Positions 7,821 to 16,401 are shown, counted from the stretch's first letter. The stretch: DNA of 54,211 bases from Bacteroidota bacterium (GCA_963169455.1 CAUJDW010000138.1:1-54211), one strand, 5' to 3'. Notes: generated by a model from the sequence alone, not told the origin. Program-made: numbers and translations.

Positions 7821-8489
7821 ATGGTAAAAAAACGTGTTGTGTTCCTTGTTTTGTCGCTGGCCGCCGCCGCTGTCCTGGCCTCGGCTGCCGAACCGCCAAC
7901 CTTGAGGATGGGCCTGCTGAAGTACAAGGGTGGGGGTGACTGGTACGCCAACCCCACGGCGCTGGTGAACCTGGCGCGCTTCTGTAACCAGCAGCTGGGC
8001 GCAAATTTCGATACGGATTACGGTGAAGTGGATGTGGGCAGCGCCGAACTGTTTAACTACGCTTTCGTTCACATGACGGGGCACGGCAACGTGGTGCTCT
8101 CCGACGCCGAAGCCGAAAACCTGCGCAATTACCTGATCGGGGGGGGCTTCCTGCACATCGACGACAACTATGGCATGGACCAGTATGTGCGGCTGGCCAT
8201 AAAAAAGGCCTTCCCGGAACTGGATTTTGTCGAACTGCCTTTTGAACACGAGATATTCCACCAGAAATTCGATTTCAAAAACGGGCTGCCCAAAATACAT
8301 AAACACGACGGGAAAACACCCCAGGGTTTCGGCCTGTTCTGGCAGGGACGGCTTATCTGTTTCTACACCTACGAATGCGACCTGGGTGACGGATGGGAAG
8401 ACCAGGATGTCCACAACGACCCGGAAGAAGTGCGACTTCAGGCGCTGCGCATGGGCGCCAATATTATTCAGTACATTTTCCAGCAATAG
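7821..8489 (+). CDS. DUF4159-family exported protein
   Basis: A 222-residue protein with a signal peptide (about residues 1-22, ending in ASAAEPP) followed by a DUF4159 domain. The conserved stretches are HMTGHGNVVLSD and GGGFLHIDDNYGMD. DUF4159 has a glutamine-amidotransferase-like fold and is common in Bacteroidota, next to RsmE or MoxR/VWA genes; its function is not established. The start is ATG 7821, the first Met in the frame followed by a good signal sequence. Localisation to the periplasm is inferred from the signal peptide. Confidence 0.85.
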   Translation: MVKKRVVFLVLSLAAAAVLASAAEPPTLRMGLLKYKGGGDWYANPTALVNLARFCNQQLGANFDTDYGEVDVGSAELFNYAFVHMTGHGNVVLSDAEAENLRNYLIGGGFLHIDDNYGMDQYVRLAIKKAFPELDFVELPFEHEIFHQKFDFKNGLPKIHKHDGKTPQGFGLFWQGRLICFYTYECDLGDGWEDQDVHNDPEEVRLQALRMGANIIQYIFQQ

Positions 8490-8531
8490 GGGAAGGGTGG
8501 GGTAGAGGCCCGTTTCCTGATGCCAGATTGC

Positions 8532-8720
8532 CAGTGCTGTCGGCATTAAGTAACGGGTTAGAAAAATTAGGCTATTTTGCCGCCAGGCAAGGCGCGAGAA
8601 GCGAGCATAGCGGGACTATGTGAGCGACAGCCTGTCCCGTACCCGTAGGGTCGGGAAACAACGCAGTATGGCGGCAAAAGAGTCCATTTGATATCCCGGT
8701 ATTTAGTGCCGACAGCACTA
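8532..8720. mobile_element. MITE-like element family 2
   Basis: A roughly 190 bp non-coding element whose ends are inverted repeats: AGTGCTGTCGGCATTAAGTA on the left against AGTGCTGTCGGCACTAAATA read inward from the right. Looser complementarity continues to GGCTATTTTGCCGCC/GGCGGCAAAAGAG. The right end supplies the TAG stop codon (8718-8720) of the PspC-like gene. A fragment matching its end occurs inside the family 1 element at 14851-14868. There is no transposase. Confidence 0.75.
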
Positions 8721-8933
8721 GTTCCACAAAGGCGACCGTTTCTGTTTGATGTAGTTCCTGATATTGAGCCAGAAGGCGATGAAGAGGTAGAAGATGACGG
8801 GAGAGCCCAGTGTGGCGAAGGTGAGGTAGATGAAATACATGCGCACCCTCGCCGAGGCTACTCCAATCTTTTCGCCCAGGTAACTGCATACGCCAAATGC
8901 GGAACGCTCCATCAGGTTTTTGAAATCTATCAT
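8718..8933 (-). CDS. PspC-domain small membrane protein
   Basis: A 71-residue protein consisting of one PspC domain. A short cytoplasmic start with GVCSYLGEKIGVASARVR is followed by one or two membrane segments (YFIYLTFATLGSPVIFYLFI) and a basic tail. PspC domains sense envelope stress or bind PspB/PspA-like partners in other bacteria; the role of stand-alone copies in Bacteroidota is not known. ATG 8933 is chosen because the PspC domain begins directly there. The stop codon lies in the end of a MITE-like element. Confidence 0.8.
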   Translation of the reverse strand: MIDFKNLMERSAFGVCSYLGEKIGVASARVRMYFIYLTFATLGSPVIFYLFIAFWLNIRNYIKQKRSPLWN

Positions 8934-9092
8934 GCCCGTAATGTTTTTTGCTTCACCGGCCCGCCGGCCGGCTGTATTCCTCTGGAAATGAGTGGCTGTA
9001 GCCTGCCAGGCAGACATGAAAACACAAGGTGAAACAAATTTCGGGGCAAATTGATTTTACTATGGCCCAAAAAAATTCAGCGGTGCAGGCTT

Positions 9093-9299
9093 CTAATTGG
9101 GCCAGGCCATTTGATCTGTATCCCCGCTATATACAGAGACCTCATAGGCCGGCTGCTGGGCCTCCAGAGCGTGGCCGGGGTTGGACAATTTCTCCTGAGA
9201 GCCGGAAAACAGGTTCATGGCTCCAATGATGCCGATCAACATAAGGACAGCTACGATGATGCTTTCGATTTTGTTCGAGGATTTATTCGCGTGTTTCAT
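9093..9299 (-). CDS. Small single-pass membrane protein, unknown
   Basis: A 68-residue protein with a polar, lysine-rich start (MKHANKSSNKIES), one membrane helix (IIVAVLMLIGIIGAMNLF) and a polar tail ending in QMAWPN. No family is recognised. It lies 159 bp upstream of the PspC-like gene on the same strand, so the two could share a transcript and an envelope role, but that is inference. Start 9299 gives a typical N-in membrane anchor; an upstream Met would add an unlikely leader. Confidence 0.6.
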   Translation of the reverse strand: MKHANKSSNKIESIIVAVLMLIGIIGAMNLFSGSQEKLSNPGHALEAQQPAYEVSVYSGDTDQMAWPN

Positions 9300-9892
9300 G
9301 AGATTTCGATTATTGTAGGTTTGATTGGTTTCAGGCAGGCAAAACACGGCCTGCCCCCTCAGGCTGCCACGCCCGGGGCTGAAAAAAACTGGAATTGAGC
9401 TGATTGCCGCTTACCCGGGAAACACAGGGGCGCAGAAAGCCCTGCCTGGCAGCGGCTGGCATGCCGAGCCTGGGGAAAAAAGGGCCTCAGGGAGCCAATG
9501 GCTCCGTTACAACCTTACATTGACGCAGGGATGTTTTTCACCCCCTGTCCTTGTTTCAGGTAGCCGGCAGCAGATGTTTTTTGCGGAGTTGTTGGCCTGC
9601 ATGGCTGCCGGCAGCATGGAAGCCTGCGCGGGCCGGATGCAGGCCACCGAGTGGAATGGGGCCGTCGAGGCAGTTGGAGTAGGTAGAAATGGGTTGCATA
9701 AAACACTAGTTTGATTATGGAATGGGAAGATTAGAACCGAAAAATGCGGGGGGTAGAGATTTTGGGATGTATTGGCAAATATATTAAAACATTATATTAT
9801 ATAATAGCTTTTTGTTTTTCACCTTCTCTTGTTTTTTTGTGCCTTACGTATTATGTAATTACAAAATGTGTGCCAAAAAACAGGCGCAGGGC
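9300..9892. other. Gene-free stretch of about 590 bp
   Basis: I see no convincing gene here. Frames on both strands (for example 9325-9714 plus and 9515-9706 minus) have no recognisable motif and poor composition. A GGAGCCAATGGCTCC palindrome lies near 9495. GGCCTGCA near 9593 pairs with TGCAGGCC about 40 bp later. The segment 9779-9815 is strongly AT-rich. It may be decayed sequence downstream of the transglycosylase gene. Confidence 0.5.
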
Positions 9893-11101
9893 CTATTCAA
9901 CGGAAACGAGCCGGGCTTTGGGTTGTTTTGGCAGCAGAAGCCAGAGCCTGCCGTAATTGTTGATGCGCCCGGCCTTCCGGGCCGCCTTGTTCCCAATGCC
10001 CGAATACACATCGATGCGCCCCGGGCCTTTGATGGCGCCGCCCACGTCATGAGCGACGAAGTAGCGGTAGTCGTAACCTACGACTCTTTGTTTCTTGTAG
10101 TCGAAAACGGGAAAGGAGGCCAGCAGGCAGCTTCCAAGAGGGATATACCGCTGGTCAACTGCAATGGAGAAGTCTTCGATGAGAGGCACATTGCCTGCTC
10201 CTTTGGGCACAGAGCGCTTCCGGCTGAAGAAGGTATAGGATGGGTTGTAGAACAGGACGGTGTCGGCCAGGTGGGTATTTTCTTCCAGGTACTTCCGGAT
10301 ACCGCGGATGGAAAGGCTACGGGGAGCAATATCATCCCGCGACATGATGAATTTTTCGATGCTTCGGTAAGGCTGGCGGTTGGTGCCGTTATATGCAAAC
10401 AGCTCCCGGGAGCCGTCGGGGTATTCGACGAAGCCTGAGCCCTGCACCTGCATGTAGTATACTTCGACTTTGTTGGCGGCGTAGGCTAGTTCCAGGCCCC
10501 GGCCGGCCAGTGCGCTTTCGCCCTCGATCTGGGCGCGGGTGGGCAGCTCGCCTTCCCAGTCCAGGGGGCGGCTGTAAATGGGGTGGACAAACCTCCCCTT
10601 CGGTTTTTTAGATACTTCGAGCACAGGCGTGAAATATCCCGTAAAGTGAACATTGCCCCGGCGGTCCTTCCCCCATATCTGGTAGGCGTCCAGGTATGTT
10701 GAAATGCCCATCGGCTTGGTGTGCTGCCAGGCGCGGAGCATCCTGATGGTTTCCTTCAGCTCCGCTGCCCCGATCCGCAGGCTGCCGACCTGTTGGTTTT
10801 TCGGCCTGCCCTGCATCTCCAGCATGCTGAGGTTGTGCTCCAGTGCTTCGATGAATTTTCCGTCGATGTAGGGCAGGTCGAAGGTGTCCAGGGGAACCGG
10901 TTCGTAAACCTCCTGCATGCGGGGGCCGCCGGTGCGCCGGCCGTCGCGGCTGAAAATATAGTCGATGGTTTCTGCTTCCTCTTCGGGAAAGAAAAGCTCA
11001 GGCTCGCCAGGGGGGGGGAGTGCTTTTGTGCCGGCCGTTGGCTGCTCACAGCCAAAGTGGGCGATAAACAGGCTGATAACCAGGGCTTTATATTTGTTCA
11101 T
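9893..11101 (-). CDS. mltA: MltA-family membrane-bound lytic murein transglycosylase (lipoprotein)
   Basis: A 402-residue protein with a lipoprotein signal (MNKYKALVISLFIAHFGC, lipidated Cys at 18). It is followed by an MltA domain and a C-terminal 3D domain containing AIKGPGRIDVYSG, whose aspartate corresponds to the catalytic Asp of E. coli MltA. The enzyme cleaves the MurNAc-GlcNAc bond of peptidoglycan to 1,6-anhydro products at the inner face of the outer membrane. ATG 11101 is chosen over an upstream start because it begins the lipoprotein signal. The methyltransferase gene ends 69 bp upstream on the same strand. Confidence 0.9.
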   Translation of the reverse strand: MNKYKALVISLFIAHFGCEQPTAGTKALPPPGEPELFFPEEEAETIDYIFSRDGRRTGGPRMQEVYEPVPLDTFDLPYIDGKFIEALEHNLSMLEMQGRPKNQQVGSLRIGAAELKETIRMLRAWQHTKPMGISTYLDAYQIWGKDRRGNVHFTGYFTPVLEVSKKPKGRFVHPIYSRPLDWEGELPTRAQIEGESALAGRGLELAYAANKVEVYYMQVQGSGFVEYPDGSRELFAYNGTNRQPYRSIEKFIMSRDDIAPRSLSIRGIRKYLEENTHLADTVLFYNPSYTFFSRKRSVPKGAGNVPLIEDFSIAVDQRYIPLGSCLLASFPVFDYKKQRVVGYDYRYFVAHDVGGAIKGPGRIDVYSGIGNKAARKAGRINNYGRLWLLLPKQPKARLVSVE

Positions 11102-11170
11102 TGCCTCCGGCGAATTAGGCCATTGGACAATAATACTATTAATAAAGTAATTTCCAAAATCGGATTGCAC

Positions 11171-12037
11171 TCAGGGTTTGGTGGCTGTGGCCACGGCGTA
11201 ATACCACAGCCCCTGCTCCAGCGCCCGGAACTGGCGGAGGCCGCCCGTAATATTGTTGTGCTGGGCCCGGGAGCGTATGCCGAGCCCAAACAGGAGGTGG
11301 TTGGCCCACATCCACCGGCGGGAGATTTTGTGGAGGTTTTTCAGCGACACCCAAGTGTAGCGGGTATAGTCCCGGATTTCAATGTTGCGGAAGCCGGCAT
11401 CGGCGGCCTGCCGGCGGTGTTCCTCGGCGGTATTGATGTCGGGAATGGCCCAGCGATTCAGCCAGCTCAGCAGCAGTTGCTCTCCCTTTTGCGGCAGGGG
11501 GCGCTTATGGCGGGTGTATTCGGCAATGGCCAGGCGCCCGCCGGGGCGGAGCAGCCGGAAGGCTTCGCGGTAAAAGGCCTCTTTTGCCGGGCTGTGGCAA
11601 AGGCTTTCACAGGCCCATACGGTGTCGAAACTGCTGCTTTCAAAGGGCGTATTGCAGTAGTCGGCCTGCAGAAAGGATAGCTGTTGCTCCAGCCCTGCTG
11701 TTTCGGCATGCTGCCGCGCCTCAGCGACCTGGCTGGCCACCGGCGTAATGCCTACGACGGCGCACTGCCGGTGGCGGGCCAGCCAAAGTGCGCTGCCTCC
11801 CTTGCCGCAACCCGCATCGAGCACCCGGCTGCCGGGCTGAATGCCGGCAAGCTCCGCCAGAACCCGGTTGGTGTTCGACAATGCTTCGGCGTGCCTGCCT
11901 GCCTGCTGGTCGTAAAACCCGAAATGCACTGCAAGGTTCTCCCGCCCAACCCAGGCGATCTCGTAGTCAAAGCGGGTCTGATCGTAATAATCGATGACCT
12001 CCCGGAAAGGGGATTCGTCAAAGGGGCTTTCTTTCAT
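11171..12037 (-). CDS. Class I SAM-dependent methyltransferase (tocopherol/sterol-methyltransferase-like)
   Basis: A 288-residue methyltransferase. SAM motif I is VLDAGCGKGGSALWLA, with the following acidic position replaced by VVGITPV; motif FDTVWACESLCH and the RLLRPGGRLAIAEY segment are clear. The overall layout resembles plant gamma-tocopherol or sterol methyltransferases and the UbiE superfamily, which methylate small lipophilic rings. The substrate cannot be read from the sequence. The N-terminal 70 residues are rich in aromatic and acidic residues, as in that group. It probably shares a transcript with mltA downstream. Confidence 0.8.
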   Translation of the reverse strand: MKESPFDESPFREVIDYYDQTRFDYEIAWVGRENLAVHFGFYDQQAGRHAEALSNTNRVLAELAGIQPGSRVLDAGCGKGGSALWLARHRQCAVVGITPVASQVAEARQHAETAGLEQQLSFLQADYCNTPFESSSFDTVWACESLCHSPAKEAFYREAFRLLRPGGRLAIAEYTRHKRPLPQKGEQLLLSWLNRWAIPDINTAEEHRRQAADAGFRNIEIRDYTRYTWVSLKNLHKISRRWMWANHLLFGLGIRSRAQHNNITGGLRQFRALEQGLWYYAVATATKP

Positions 12038-12097
12038 CTTGCTTTGCCAGGCCTGGTTTCGGCTTTTAAGGTAAGAATTCCGGAAGAATGCTGGGGC

Positions 12098-12134
12098 AAA
12101 AAAAACAGCCGCCGGCGCACAGCGCGGGCGGCTG
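12098..12134 (-). terminator. Intrinsic terminator of the SQR cluster
   Basis: On the minus strand CAGCCGCC pairs with GGCGGCTG across a GC-rich loop and is followed by eight T residues, 25 bp after the SQR stop codon. Confidence 0.85.
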
Positions 12135-12158
12135 AAAACGGAAGTAAAATTTTCCGGC

Positions 12159-13421
12159 TCAGGCTTTGCCCTTCAGCATCAGGTTCCAGTACATGTAGGG
12201 CAGGCCGTATTTCTTGAGCACCCACATGGGGTAGAGCTCTTTGGAGGTGTCGAAAAACTTTGTAAGCAGGGGGTCGCTGTCGCGTTCTCCTTTGTAGTTG
12301 AACTCCGCCAGCAGCATCTTGCCGTAGCCGGTTACGATCGGGCAGGAGGAGTAGCCCTGATATTTCTCTGCAACCTCACCCTTTTTCTCTATGAGGTGCA
12401 AAAGGTTCTCAACCACGACGGGCGCCTGTTTGCGGATGGCGGCGCCGGTCTTGGCGGTCGGCAGGGCAGCCGAATCCCCCAGCCCGAAGACGTTGGGGTA
12501 AACGTTGTGCTGCAGAGAATTGATGTTCACGTCCAGCCAGCCTTTGTTGGGGCCGTCCGGGTAGGCCAGTTTGGAGCGCCTGATGAAGTCCGGGGCCGAC
12601 TGGGGAGGCGCCAGGTGCAGCATGTCGAATTTCAGGTTGGCGTGGCCCTCGATGACCTGGCTGTCTTCCAGGTCGCTGTAGTTGTAGCAAAGGTGGGTTA
12701 TGTTTTCATAGGGCTTCATGATGTCGAAAAACACCCTTTTATTTTCCCCGTCTATTTTGGTGATCTTGTGGAAAAAGCGCAACTGCAGCCCCTTCCTGTC
12801 CACAATTTCCATCAGGGTCGTAGCGAAAGGCTCCACGCCGAAAATGACGGAACCCGGCGTGATGAACAGGATGTCGGATTGCCCCCTCACCCCTGTTTTG
12901 CGCCAGTAGTCGTCGGCCAGGTACATGATCTTCTGCGGCGCCCCTCCGCACCTGATCGGCGTATTGGGCTGGGTGAAGATGGCTGTCCCGCCCTGGAATT
13001 CCTGCAGAACCTGCCAGGTGTAATTGGGGTCGATGTAGTTGCTGCAAACGCCGTTTTTGCCCATGGTTTCGCGCAGCCCGTCCACTTCGCCGAGGTTGAT
13101 CTGAATGCCGGGGCAGGCCACCAGGTAGTCGTAATTGATTTTTGTGCCGTCCCTGAGCACGACCGCATGCTCATCGGGCAGGACATCCTCGACGTATTCC
13201 TGTATCCATTTTGCGCCTTTGGGAATCAGGTCACCCATATCCCGTTCGGTGCTTTTGAAATCATAGGTTCCCGCACCCACGAGGGTCCAGGCCGGCTGGT
13301 AATAATGCTTGGATGCAGGGTCTATGATGGCGATGTCGAGTTTTTTATTTTTCAGCAGCAGTTGGGCGGCAACCGTAATGCCGGCTGTGCCGGCTCCGAT
13401 GATGACGATCTGATGTTTCAT
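12159..13421 (-). CDS. sqr: Sulfide:quinone oxidoreductase, type II-like
   Basis: A 420-residue FAD-dependent oxidoreductase. The N-terminal dinucleotide motif GAGTAG is at 9-14. Candidate redox cysteines are Cys158 (in IRCGGAPQK) and Cys360 (in YSSCPIVTGYGKM), the spacing and surroundings of mitochondrial-type SQR; Cys103 and Cys126 are additional. The enzyme oxidises sulfide to zero-valent sulfur on a thiol acceptor and passes electrons to the quinone pool, here menaquinone. Two YeeE/YedE sulfur-transport proteins lie upstream on the same strand, 103 bp away, supporting a sulfide detoxification role. Confidence 0.92.
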   Translation of the reverse strand: MKHQIVIIGAGTAGITVAAQLLLKNKKLDIAIIDPASKHYYQPAWTLVGAGTYDFKSTERDMGDLIPKGAKWIQEYVEDVLPDEHAVVLRDGTKINYDYLVACPGIQINLGEVDGLRETMGKNGVCSNYIDPNYTWQVLQEFQGGTAIFTQPNTPIRCGGAPQKIMYLADDYWRKTGVRGQSDILFITPGSVIFGVEPFATTLMEIVDRKGLQLRFFHKITKIDGENKRVFFDIMKPYENITHLCYNYSDLEDSQVIEGHANLKFDMLHLAPPQSAPDFIRRSKLAYPDGPNKGWLDVNINSLQHNVYPNVFGLGDSAALPTAKTGAAIRKQAPVVVENLLHLIEKKGEVAEKYQGYSSCPIVTGYGKMLLAEFNYKGERDSDPLLTKFFDTSKELYPMWVLKKYGLPYMYWNLMLKGKA

Positions 13422-13524
13422 TTCAATGGATTGAATTTAATGGGTAGTGCGATGGAACAAAGTTCCGGCTTTGCCTTTCCGGCTTTTGTGCTCAAGATCA
13501 CATAAAGGCAAGACTTTTGTTGCC

Positions 13525-13938
13525 CTAATGCGGCAATTTGCTGCGCAGCAGGCCGTAGGCAAAGGTGCCGAACATGGCCGAGGCCAGGAACACGACAAAA
13601 ACGGTATATCCGCTGCCCAGCAAAATAAACATGGGGCCCGGGCAGACTCCGGCCAGCGCCCAGCCCAGCCCGAAAATGAAGCCGCCGATCAGGTAGCGCG
13701 GAACGCTGTGGTCTTTCGGGTGGAAAACGATCTCCTTGCCTTCCGTCGACTTCATGTGGGTGCGCTTGATCAGTTGCACGATGCCGATGCCGGCGATGAT
13801 GGCGGTGAATATGATGCCGTACATGTGGAAGGACTGGAAATGGAACATTTCGTATATCCTGAACCAGGATACGGCCTCAGCCTTGTACAGGGTGACGCCC
13901 AGTAGTATGCCAACGAAGATATATCTCGAGATTTTCAT
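13525..13938 (-). CDS. YeeE/YedE-family membrane protein, C-terminal half (DUF6691)
   Basis: A 137-residue membrane protein with four predicted helices and the hallmark GWALAGVCPGPM, whose cysteine is the conserved sulfur-compound relay residue of the YeeE/YedE family. Full-length YeeE (thiosulfate channel) is split in many bacteria into two genes; this is the second half. Start ATG 13938 (MKISRYIF) is preferred over an upstream Met. Its partner begins 21 bp upstream. Together with SQR it probably moves a reduced sulfur species across the inner membrane. Confidence 0.88.
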   Translation of the reverse strand: MKISRYIFVGILLGVTLYKAEAVSWFRIYEMFHFQSFHMYGIIFTAIIAGIGIVQLIKRTHMKSTEGKEIVFHPKDHSVPRYLIGGFIFGLGWALAGVCPGPMFILLGSGYTVFVVFLASAMFGTFAYGLLRSKLPH

Positions 13939-13959
13939 GGCTTGTTTTGTTTTCAGCAC

Positions 13960-14553
13960 TTAGAAAAGGATAGGGAAAATGAGGTGTGTCATGAACAACC
14001 CGCCCAGGAAAAAGCCGATCACGGCGATGAGGGAGGGCAACTGCAGGGCCGATAGCCCGCTGATGGCGTGGCCGGAGGTGCAGCCCCCCGCATAGCGGGC
14101 GCCGAAGCCCACCAGGAAACCACCCAGCACGATGATGATCAGCCCGCGCAGGGTAAAGAGGCTTTCCCAGCTGTAAAAATCCGGCACCAGGGGGACTTTG
14201 CCCAGCTCGGCCTGAATGCCCAGCTCCTGAAGGCTCGCCACCGTAGCGGCGGATACGTGGGCAATGTCGCCATCGGGGCTGAGGAAATAGTGGGAAGCCA
14301 GGTAACCGCCGAACATGGCCCCCAGGGCCACCATGAGGTTCCAGCCCTGTGACTGCCAGTCAAACTTGAAAAAGTCGGAAAACTCGCCCGCGCCGTCTGC
14401 CGCGCACATGATCCTCAGGTTGGCGGAGATGCCGAACTCTTTGCCAAAATAGAGCAGAATGAACATGACCAGCGCAATCATGAGCCCGGCCACCCACCAG
14501 GGCCAGGGCTGGCTGATAAAGTCCTTGATGTCAATCAGAAATTGTGGTACCAT
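13960..14553 (-). CDS. YeeE/YedE-family membrane protein, N-terminal half
   Basis: A 197-residue membrane protein with about five helices and the signature ARYAGGCTSGHAISG near residue 160. This carries the conserved Cys of the sulfur-transport channel family (YeeE/YedE, PmpA-like). It is the first gene of the run YeeE-N, YeeE-C, SQR. The 244 bp upstream contain two direct repeats 22 bp apart that resemble Crp/Fnr operators. The product probably forms one channel with the gene downstream; the species carried (sulfide, thiosulfate, polysulfide) is not determined. Confidence 0.88.
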   Translation of the reverse strand: MVPQFLIDIKDFISQPWPWWVAGLMIALVMFILLYFGKEFGISANLRIMCAADGAGEFSDFFKFDWQSQGWNLMVALGAMFGGYLASHYFLSPDGDIAHVSAATVASLQELGIQAELGKVPLVPDFYSWESLFTLRGLIIIVLGGFLVGFGARYAGGCTSGHAISGLSALQLPSLIAVIGFFLGGLFMTHLIFPILF

Positions 14554-14630
14554 TGTTTCTGTTTTAAGGTTGAGGCCAGCCCCGAAAAAGGAATGGCAGG
14601 CATAAAATTAAGCCCGATCCGCTTTCGTCT

Positions 14631-14670
14631 ATAGTGATTTTTTAATTATTGCATAGTGATTTTTGTCAAT
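14631..14670. promoter_or_regulatory. Direct repeats upstream of the sulfur cluster (possible Crp/Fnr-type operator)
   Basis: ATAGTGATTTTT occurs at 14631-14642 and at 14653-14664, 22 bp apart (two helical turns). The second is followed so that GTGATTTTTGTCAA (14656-14669) resembles a Crp/Fnr dyad with one imperfect half. It is about 80-120 bp upstream of the first YeeE gene. The assignment is inferred from pattern and spacing. Confidence 0.4.
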
Positions 14671-14797
14671 TCGGCCATCGGCAAAACAGGGGTAGGAAGA
14701 ACGGCCCCCCGGCCTGTAGCAGCAGCAGCCGGGCAGCACTATACACCTTCAGGGCATCCTGGCCGTTTAAAACATGTCGGCGGGCAGGGCCGGCTTC

Positions 14798-14940
14798 TAA
14801 GTAGTTGGACACATTTAGCGGAACAATATAACAATCCAACAATATAATCCTAGTACTGACAGCACTAGCCCCGGGAACAATGCTATTGACGCCGTATTTC
14901 CGAAGCAGTATGCGTTACAATAAATATGTCCAACTACTTA
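14798..14940. mobile_element. MITE-like element family 1, copy 2
   Basis: 143 bp with the same 20 bp terminal inverted repeats as 232-359 (TAAGTAGTTGGACACATTTA; TAAGTAGTTGGACATATTTA from the other end). It is longer than copy 1 by an insertion around 14851-14868, TAGTACTGACAGCACTAG, which matches the end of the family 2 element at 8703-8720 at 16 of 18 positions. The terminal TTA at 14938-14940 is the stop codon of lpxB. Confidence 0.8.
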
Positions 14941-16089
14941 ATCACCCCTGCTTTCCGCCCGGCTCTCTTTCCTGCTCAGCATATCCTTTACGATCAGGCG
15001 GGCTGTGCGCCCGGAGGCGCCCGGCTGGCCCAGCCTTTCCCGGATCTGGGCGTAACCTTCGCGTATGCGGAGGCGGTTGCCGGGCTCCAGTATTTTTGCC
15101 AGTTCCTCTTTCAGCCTGGCCGGGTTGAAATCCTGCTGTATCAGTTCCTTTACCACCTCCCGCCCGGCGATGAGGTTTGCAAGCGCTATGAATTCCACAT
15201 TGACCAGGCGGCGTGCGATCAGGTAGGACAGGCGGCTGCCCTTGTAACAAACCACCTGCGGAACGCCGAAAAGCGCCGTCTCCAGGGTGGCCGTGCCCGA
15301 GGTGACGAGGGCTGCTTCGGCCAGCCGTAGCAGCGCGTAGGACTGGTTGGAAACCAGGCGCACCCAGGCGGCAGCCCTGCTTTTATCCATGATGCCCTTG
15401 TAAAAGCTTTCCTCCTGCGATGGGGCTCCGGCTATCACAAACTGGTAATCAGGGAAAGCGGGCGCCACTTCCAGCATAACCGGCAGCATGCGCTCGATCT
15501 CCTGGCGCCGGCTGCCGGGCAGCAAGGCGATGATGGGGCGGCTGTCCAGGCCGTTTTTTTCGCGAAAACCGCCCTCCTCAGGAGCCTGTCCGATCACGTC
15601 CAGCAGGGGGTGCCCGACGAAATCGGCCTGGTAGCCGTATTTCCGGTAAAAAGCTTCTTCAAACGGCAGAATGACAAACATGCGATCCACACTCGCCTTG
15701 ATGCCGTGCACGCGGCTGCTGTGCCAGGCCCATAGCTGGGGCGAGATGTAATAATACACCCTCAGCCCCTGGCTTTTTGCCCATTTGGCGATGCGCAGGT
15801 TAAAACCCGGATAATCGATCAGGATGAGGGCGTCGGGCTGGAAATCCAGGATGTCCTGTTTGCAAAACCTGATGTTGCCCAGGATGGTGCGGATGTTTTT
15901 CGCCACTTCCCAGAACCCCATGAAGGCCAGCTCCCGGTAGTGTTTTCTCAACTGCCCGCCGGCGGCTTCCATCAGGCCGCCGCCCCAGGCGCGGCATACC
16001 GCATCGGGGTCTTCGGCCTTCAGCCCGCGGATGAGGTTGGAACCGTGCAGGTCGCCGGAAGCTTCGCCGGCAATGATGTAGTACTTCAT
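14938..16089 (-). CDS. lpxB: Lipid-A-disaccharide synthase
   Basis: A 383-residue GT19 glycosyltransferase that joins UDP-2,3-diacylglucosamine and lipid X into lipid A disaccharide at the inner membrane. The diagnostic start KYYIIAGEASGDLHGSNLI is present, as are the central DYPGFNLRIAKWAK and the ALLPGSRRQEIERMLP nucleotide-binding motif, with SGTATLETALFG near the C-terminus. The length is normal. It shows the cell has a lipid A outer membrane. The gene for a small membrane protein ends 12 bp upstream on the same strand, so they form an operon. The stop codon coincides with the terminus of a MITE-like element. Confidence 0.96.
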   Translation of the reverse strand: MKYYIIAGEASGDLHGSNLIRGLKAEDPDAVCRAWGGGLMEAAGGQLRKHYRELAFMGFWEVAKNIRTILGNIRFCKQDILDFQPDALILIDYPGFNLRIAKWAKSQGLRVYYYISPQLWAWHSSRVHGIKASVDRMFVILPFEEAFYRKYGYQADFVGHPLLDVIGQAPEEGGFREKNGLDSRPIIALLPGSRRQEIERMLPVMLEVAPAFPDYQFVIAGAPSQEESFYKGIMDKSRAAAWVRLVSNQSYALLRLAEAALVTSGTATLETALFGVPQVVCYKGSRLSYLIARRLVNVEFIALANLIAGREVVKELIQQDFNPARLKEELAKILEPGNRLRIREGYAQIRERLGQPGASGRTARLIVKDMLSRKESRAESRGD

Positions 16090-16101
16090 AATCTGCAGCG
16101 G

Positions 16102-16401
16102 TCAAAAGATGAATCTTCCGAAATAAACCACCCAGACGGCCACCAGCGCCACCGTGGCCACCACGATGCCCCGCATGGAGTTGATGGCGCGCCGCTTCAT
16201 GAAGCGGTTCAGGGGAATGAGGTTGAGGCAGATGGCGATGATGCCCGCCGTGCGCTCCCGGAACATGGGAGAAAAGCCCTCGCTGCTGGCCATTCCGGCC
16301 GAGCCCAGTTGCTGAAAGGCCAGGTATAACAAGGCAAAGGCCGCCAGGGGCAACACCAGGCCGATGGCCAGGCCAATGGGAATGGAGTTTTTATCGAACA
16401 T
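16102..16401 (-). CDS. Small membrane protein co-transcribed with lpxB
   Basis: A 99-residue protein with three hydrophobic segments: near residues 8-32, about 50-65, and 77-95. A basic loop NRFMKRRAINSMRG lies between the last two. No named family is recognised. The 12 bp gap to lpxB indicates co-transcription and suggests an envelope role, which is inference. Start at 16401 is the first Met of the frame with a short polar leader. Confidence 0.75.
   Translation of the reverse strand: MFDKNSIPIGLAIGLVLPLAAFALLYLAFQQLGSAGMASSEGFSPMFRERTAGIIAICLNLIPLNRFMKRRAINSMRGIVVATVALVAVWVVYFGRFIF

Noticed and set aside
9325-9714. 129-codon plus-strand frame in the gene-free stretch
   Set aside because: No recognisable domain and unusual composition; the minus-strand frame at 9515-9706 is equally unsupported.
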